Shown: piece by piece, positions 61,262 through 64,000 of the stretch | Layout: every line of letters begins with the position of its first letter | How positions within the stretch are numbered: position 1 is the stretch's first letter | Assembly: GCF_014621775.1 (NCBI RefSeq) | Contig: NZ_CP061204.1 | Coordinates: forward strand, 3,430,501-3,494,500 | Source: Stenotrophomonas sp. 169 | Lineage (GTDB): Bacteria; Pseudomonadota; Gammaproteobacteria; Xanthomonadales; Xanthomonadaceae | Direction: 5' to 3' | Length of the DNA stretch: 64,000 nucleotides | Position numbers and translations under genes: made by a program | Notes under the pieces: model-generated | Database searches by the model: none | Told to the model about the DNA's origin: nothing | The model's input: the letters and a program-made list of their open reading frames with translations, nothing else

Positions 61262-61798
61262 ATGAATATCGCCCCCCCTTCCCCCACGTCCTCCGCTCCA
61301 GACACTGCGGCTGCAGGCACACATGCCTCTGCCCCAGCGGAGGCCCTTGCCGGACGCGGCCAGATCATCGTGATGCCTACCGTCATCCGCAATGCGGAAC
61401 TGTCCCCGCCTGTGAGATCCGACCACGGCTTCACTGCAGGAGAAGTTGAGCCGGGAATGCGATCCATACCTGACGCACAGCTCGTCCACCAGGCTGCCAT
61501 GACTGGGGACGTCGACCTGCTCAGGTCAAGCCTGGACCTTGGCGCGGATGTAAATGAAAAAGGCCCACGTAACACTACCCTGCTCATGGTGGCGGCGTCG
61601 GCGGGCCAAGCACACAGCGTGAGACTGCTGCTTGATCGTGGTGCAGACCCACATGCCAGATGTGCGCACGGCCTCACCGCCTTTGAATATGCGTCTGATT
61701 ATCAGCATGAGGCGGTAAAAGCGATGTTGAAACCAGGAGCGCGCCCGACCGCGGTGGTGCACCCAACCGTCCGCATGCGGATTTCGCCGCACCAGTAG
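61262..61798 (+). CDS. Ankyrin repeat protein
   Basis: About 178 residues. The first half is Ala/Pro-rich and unstructured. Residues about 70-160 form roughly three ankyrin repeats (DAQLVHQAAMTGDVDLLRSS, TTLLMVAASAGQAHSVRLLL, HGLTAFEYASDYQHEAVKAM). No signal peptide is clear. Closely related to the next, shorter ankyrin gene. Start at MNIAPPSP chosen; an in-frame ATG 12 codons earlier exists. Confidence 0.75.
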   Translation: MNIAPPSPTSSAPDTAAAGTHASAPAEALAGRGQIIVMPTVIRNAELSPPVRSDHGFTAGEVEPGMRSIPDAQLVHQAAMTGDVDLLRSSLDLGADVNEKGPRNTTLLMVAASAGQAHSVRLLLDRGADPHARCAHGLTAFEYASDYQHEAVKAMLKPGARPTAVVHPTVRMRISPHQ

Positions 61799-61834
61799 AT
61801 ATCGAGCCAGGCCTAGGAGCCTCAGCCATCGCAG

Positions 61835-62125
61835 ATGGTTGCCCACCGGGCTGCCATCTTCGGCAACCTCGCCGTGCTCGAATCAAGCCTGGTGCAGGGC
61901 GCGGATGTAAACGAAAGGGACCGCTTAGGCACTACTCTGCTCATGGTGGCGGCGTCCGCCGGCCACGAAGACAGCGTGGAACTATTGCTTGAACGCGGTG
62001 CGGATCCACATGCGACGTGCACGCACGGCAATACCGCCTTGACCTATGCCTCGAATTATCAACACGAGGGCGTAAAAGCTGCGTTGGAAAGAGCACTACA
62101 CAGCGGCCCCGCCTCCTTTCCGTAG
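61835..62125 (+). CDS. Short ankyrin repeat protein, partial duplicate of its neighbour
   Basis: A 96-residue frame whose whole length is ankyrin repeats (TTLLMVAASAGHEDSVELLL, then HGNTALTYASNYQHEGVKAA), very similar to the neighbouring gene. It lacks a Shine-Dalgarno sequence. In another frame just upstream, DIEPGLGASAIA matches EVEPGMRSIPDA of the first gene, so this looks like a duplicated copy that lost its 5' end through a frameshift. It may not be expressed. Confidence 0.55.
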   Translation: MVAHRAAIFGNLAVLESSLVQGADVNERDRLGTTLLMVAASAGHEDSVELLLERGADPHATCTHGNTALTYASNYQHEGVKAALERALHSGPASFP

Positions 62126-62153
62126 GAAACAGTAGGGCATGCAGGACGCGCAA

Positions 62154-62185
62154 ACGCCGGCAGGCATTGGCAGACCTGCCGGCGT
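62154..62185. terminator. Hairpin between convergent genes
   Basis: ACGCCGGCAGG pairs perfectly with CCTGCCGGCGT around a 10-base loop. It lies between the ankyrin gene and the convergent oligopeptidase; no strong T-tract. Confidence 0.6.
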
Positions 62186-62291
62186 GCTTGCTTCTTCTAC
62201 GGCATTGCAGCTGGCAGTGCGCCGCCCACGCACGTCGCTCGGCCTCATCCAGCCGCCCGCCACGCGTAAGCGGCGAAGCGCGCCACGTAGG

Positions 62292-64000
62292 TCAGCCTTG
62301 CTGCGCCATCCCCGAGTGCCGCAGCAGCGCATCGATACTCGGCGCGCGGCCACGGAACGCGTGGAAGTTCTCCGCCGCACTGCGGCTGCCGCCGCGACCC
62401 AGCACTTCGTCGCGGAAACGTGCGCCAGTCGCCGCCAAGGCGTCTGGCGCCTCTTCGAACGCCGCATACGCATCGGCACTCAGCACTTCGGCCCATTTGT
62501 AACTGTAGTAACCGGCCGCATAACCGCCGGCGAAGATATGGCTGAACTGATGCGGGAAGCGATTCCACGCAGGCGGATGGTTCACCGCGACTTCCGCGCG
62601 AACGCGATCGAGCAGGCTCAGCACCGTGTCCTGTGCCGGTGCGAACTGGCTGTGCAGCAGCATGTCGAACAGGCCGAATTCCAGCTGCCGCACCGTGGTC
62701 ATACCGCTCTGGAAATTGCGCGCCGCCAGCATCTTTTCATACAGCGCGCGCGGTAGCGGCTCAGCGCTGTCCACGTGCGCGGTCATGGCCTGCAGGTGTG
62801 ACCATTCCCAGCAGAAGTTCTCCATGAACTGACTCGGCAGCTCGACCGCGTCCCACTCCACGCCGTTGATGCCAGCTACGCCCAACTCGCCGATGCGGGT
62901 CAGCAGCTGGTGCAGGCCATGGCCCATTTCGTGGAACAGCGTGGTGACCTCGTTGTGGCTGAAGGTAGCCGGCTTGCCGGCCGTACCACGGCCGAAGTTG
63001 CACACCAGGTAGACCAGCGGGGTCTGCACGCTGCCATCGGCACGCACGCGGCGGTTGCGGCAGTCATCCATCCACGCGCCCCCGCGCTTGCCTTCGCGGG
63101 CGTACAGATCCAGATAGAACTGTCCGACCAGGGCACCCTGGGCATCCAGCAAGCGATAGAACCGCACATCCTCATGCCACACCGGCGCGACGTCCGCTTC
63201 CACGCGCAGGCCGTACAGCTGTTCGATCACCGCGAACAGGCCAGCCAACACCTTCGGTTCGGTGAAGTACTGTTTTACCTCCTGCTCGGCATAGCTGTAG
63301 CGTGCCTGCTTCAGCTTGTCGGCAGCGTAGGCAAGGTCCCAGGCCTGCAGGGAGTCGATGCCCAGCTCTTCACGGGCAAAACGCTCCAGCTCGGCTCGAT
63401 CCTTGGCCGCATGCGGCTTCGCACGCGCCGCGAGGTCACGCAGGAATCTCAGTACATCGGCGGGCGCCTGCGCCATCTTGGTGGCGATGGAGTAATCGGC
63501 ATAGGAGTCGAACCCCAGCAGCGCCGCCAGCTCGGTGCGCAGAGCGAGAATGCGCTCGATGTTTGCACTGTTGTCCCACCCCGCATCGCCGAATTCGGAG
63601 GCGCGCTGCGCACTGGCGCGGTACAGCGTTTCGCGCAGCGTACGGTCGTCGGCGTAGGTCTGCACCGGCAGGTAACACGGCATCTGCAGGGTCAGCTTCC
63701 AACCGGCGAGGCCCTCTTTCTCTGCCGCTGCACGCGCGGCCGCACGTACATCGTCCGGCAACCCGGCCAATCGCGCAGCATCTTCAACGTGCAGCGACCA
63801 CGCATCGGTGGCATCGAGGACATTCTGCGAGAACCTGGCCGAGAGCGAAGACAGTTCTTCCTTGATCGCGCTGAAGCGCTGCTGCGATGGCGCATCCAGT
63901 TCAGCCCCGCCCAGCCGGAAGTCTCGCAGTGCGTTGTCCAGCACCTTGCGCTGCGCTTCATCGAGACCCTGCGCCACTGCCGGCACGGCCAACGCTTGGT
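62292..64000 (-). CDS. prlC: Oligopeptidase A (M3 metallopeptidase), C-terminal part
   Basis: C-terminal 568 or so residues of an M3-family thimet-type oligopeptidase that degrades small peptides and signal peptide fragments in the cytoplasm. Zinc site TTLFHEMGHGLHQLL; family blocks WEWSHLQAM, FPHQFSHIFAGGYAAGYYSY and KWAEVLSADAYAAFEE. The N-terminus lies beyond the right edge of the window. Identity as PrlC is very likely; a close M3 paralogue such as Dcp is less likely given the motif spacing. Confidence 0.92.
   Translation of the reverse strand, partial: QALAVPAVAQGLDEAQRKVLDNALRDFRLGGAELDAPSQQRFSAIKEELSSLSARFSQNVLDATDAWSLHVEDAARLAGLPDDVRAAARAAAEKEGLAGWKLTLQMPCYLPVQTYADDRTLRETLYRASAQRASEFGDAGWDNSANIERILALRTELAALLGFDSYADYSIATKMAQAPADVLRFLRDLAARAKPHAAKDRAELERFAREELGIDSLQAWDLAYAADKLKQARYSYAEQEVKQYFTEPKVLAGLFAVIEQLYGLRVEADVAPVWHEDVRFYRLLDAQGALVGQFYLDLYAREGKRGGAWMDDCRNRRVRADGSVQTPLVYLVCNFGRGTAGKPATFSHNEVTTLFHEMGHGLHQLLTRIGELGVAGINGVEWDAVELPSQFMENFCWEWSHLQAMTAHVDSAEPLPRALYEKMLAARNFQSGMTTVRQLEFGLFDMLLHSQFAPAQDTVLSLLDRVRAEVAVNHPPAWNRFPHQFSHIFAGGYAAGYYSYKWAEVLSADAYAAFEEAPDALAATGARFRDEVLGRGGSRSAAENFHAFRGRAPSIDALLRHSGMAQQG

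Overview
The window is high-GC chromosomal DNA from a gammaproteobacterium of the Xanthomonadaceae, most likely a Stenotrophomonas. The pointers are the gene order lptD-surA-pdxA-rsmA-apaG-apaH, ahpC-ahpF-oxyR, a two-part PntA alpha subunit, and many GTAG-type palindromes (GTAGAGCCGACTTCAGTCGGC and GTAGCGCCGAGC..GCTCGGCG) of the kind described in S. maltophilia. The genus call is inference; no rRNA or tRNA gene is present to confirm it.

Layout. 1-3.5 kb holds the proton-translocating transhydrogenase genes (pntB, pntAB, pntAA). They are split by an oppositely oriented ECF sigma / small membrane protein / DUF3106 module and a low-complexity repeat tract. 3.6-15.5 kb is an accessory island. It carries a Sec-exported RHS polymorphic toxin (currently frameshifted), a series of displaced C-terminal toxin cassettes, each next to a small probable immunity gene, and decayed toxin remnants. 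From 15.6 to 25.8 kb come DUF1631, a nitroreductase / flap-exonuclease / NUDIX / N-formylglutamate amidohydrolase operon, a divergent MFS-LysR pair, pip and prmC. 26-29.5 kb is the peroxide-defence cluster ahpC-ahpF-oxyR. 29.6-36 kb holds rnk, talB, msrA, DUF2007, glnS, a deaminase and rlmM. 36-37.8 kb is a small unknown patch followed by an EF-hand protein and tandem repeats.

37.8-42.4 kb encodes two ubiquinone-type flavin hydroxylases (one with a homopolymer frameshift), a membrane protein next to a cobalamin adenosyltransferase, and a histone-deacetylase-like hydrolase. 42.4-49.5 kb is the outer-membrane / pyridoxal / rRNA methylation / Ap4A operon. 49.5-53 kb has an S9 peptidase, a lipocalin and a REP array. 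53.3-55.2 kb encodes a secreted pore-forming toxin resembling the Vibrio cholerae cytolysin/leukocidin family, convergent with metI-metN. The last part holds an EamA exporter, yajQ, DUF1415, an SDR, two related ankyrin proteins and the C-terminal part of an M3 oligopeptidase that runs off the window.

How it fits together. Most of the window is core metabolism and envelope maintenance in tightly overlapping operons (ATGA/GTGA junctions). The accessory content is about conflict: the RHS toxin/immunity array and the pore-forming toxin. The most interesting region is the RHS array. Near-identical core repeats precede different C-terminal tips, and immunity genes are kept even where the matching toxin has decayed. 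Two apparent frameshifts (RHS near 13665, ubiH at 39049-39055) could be real or sequencing errors.
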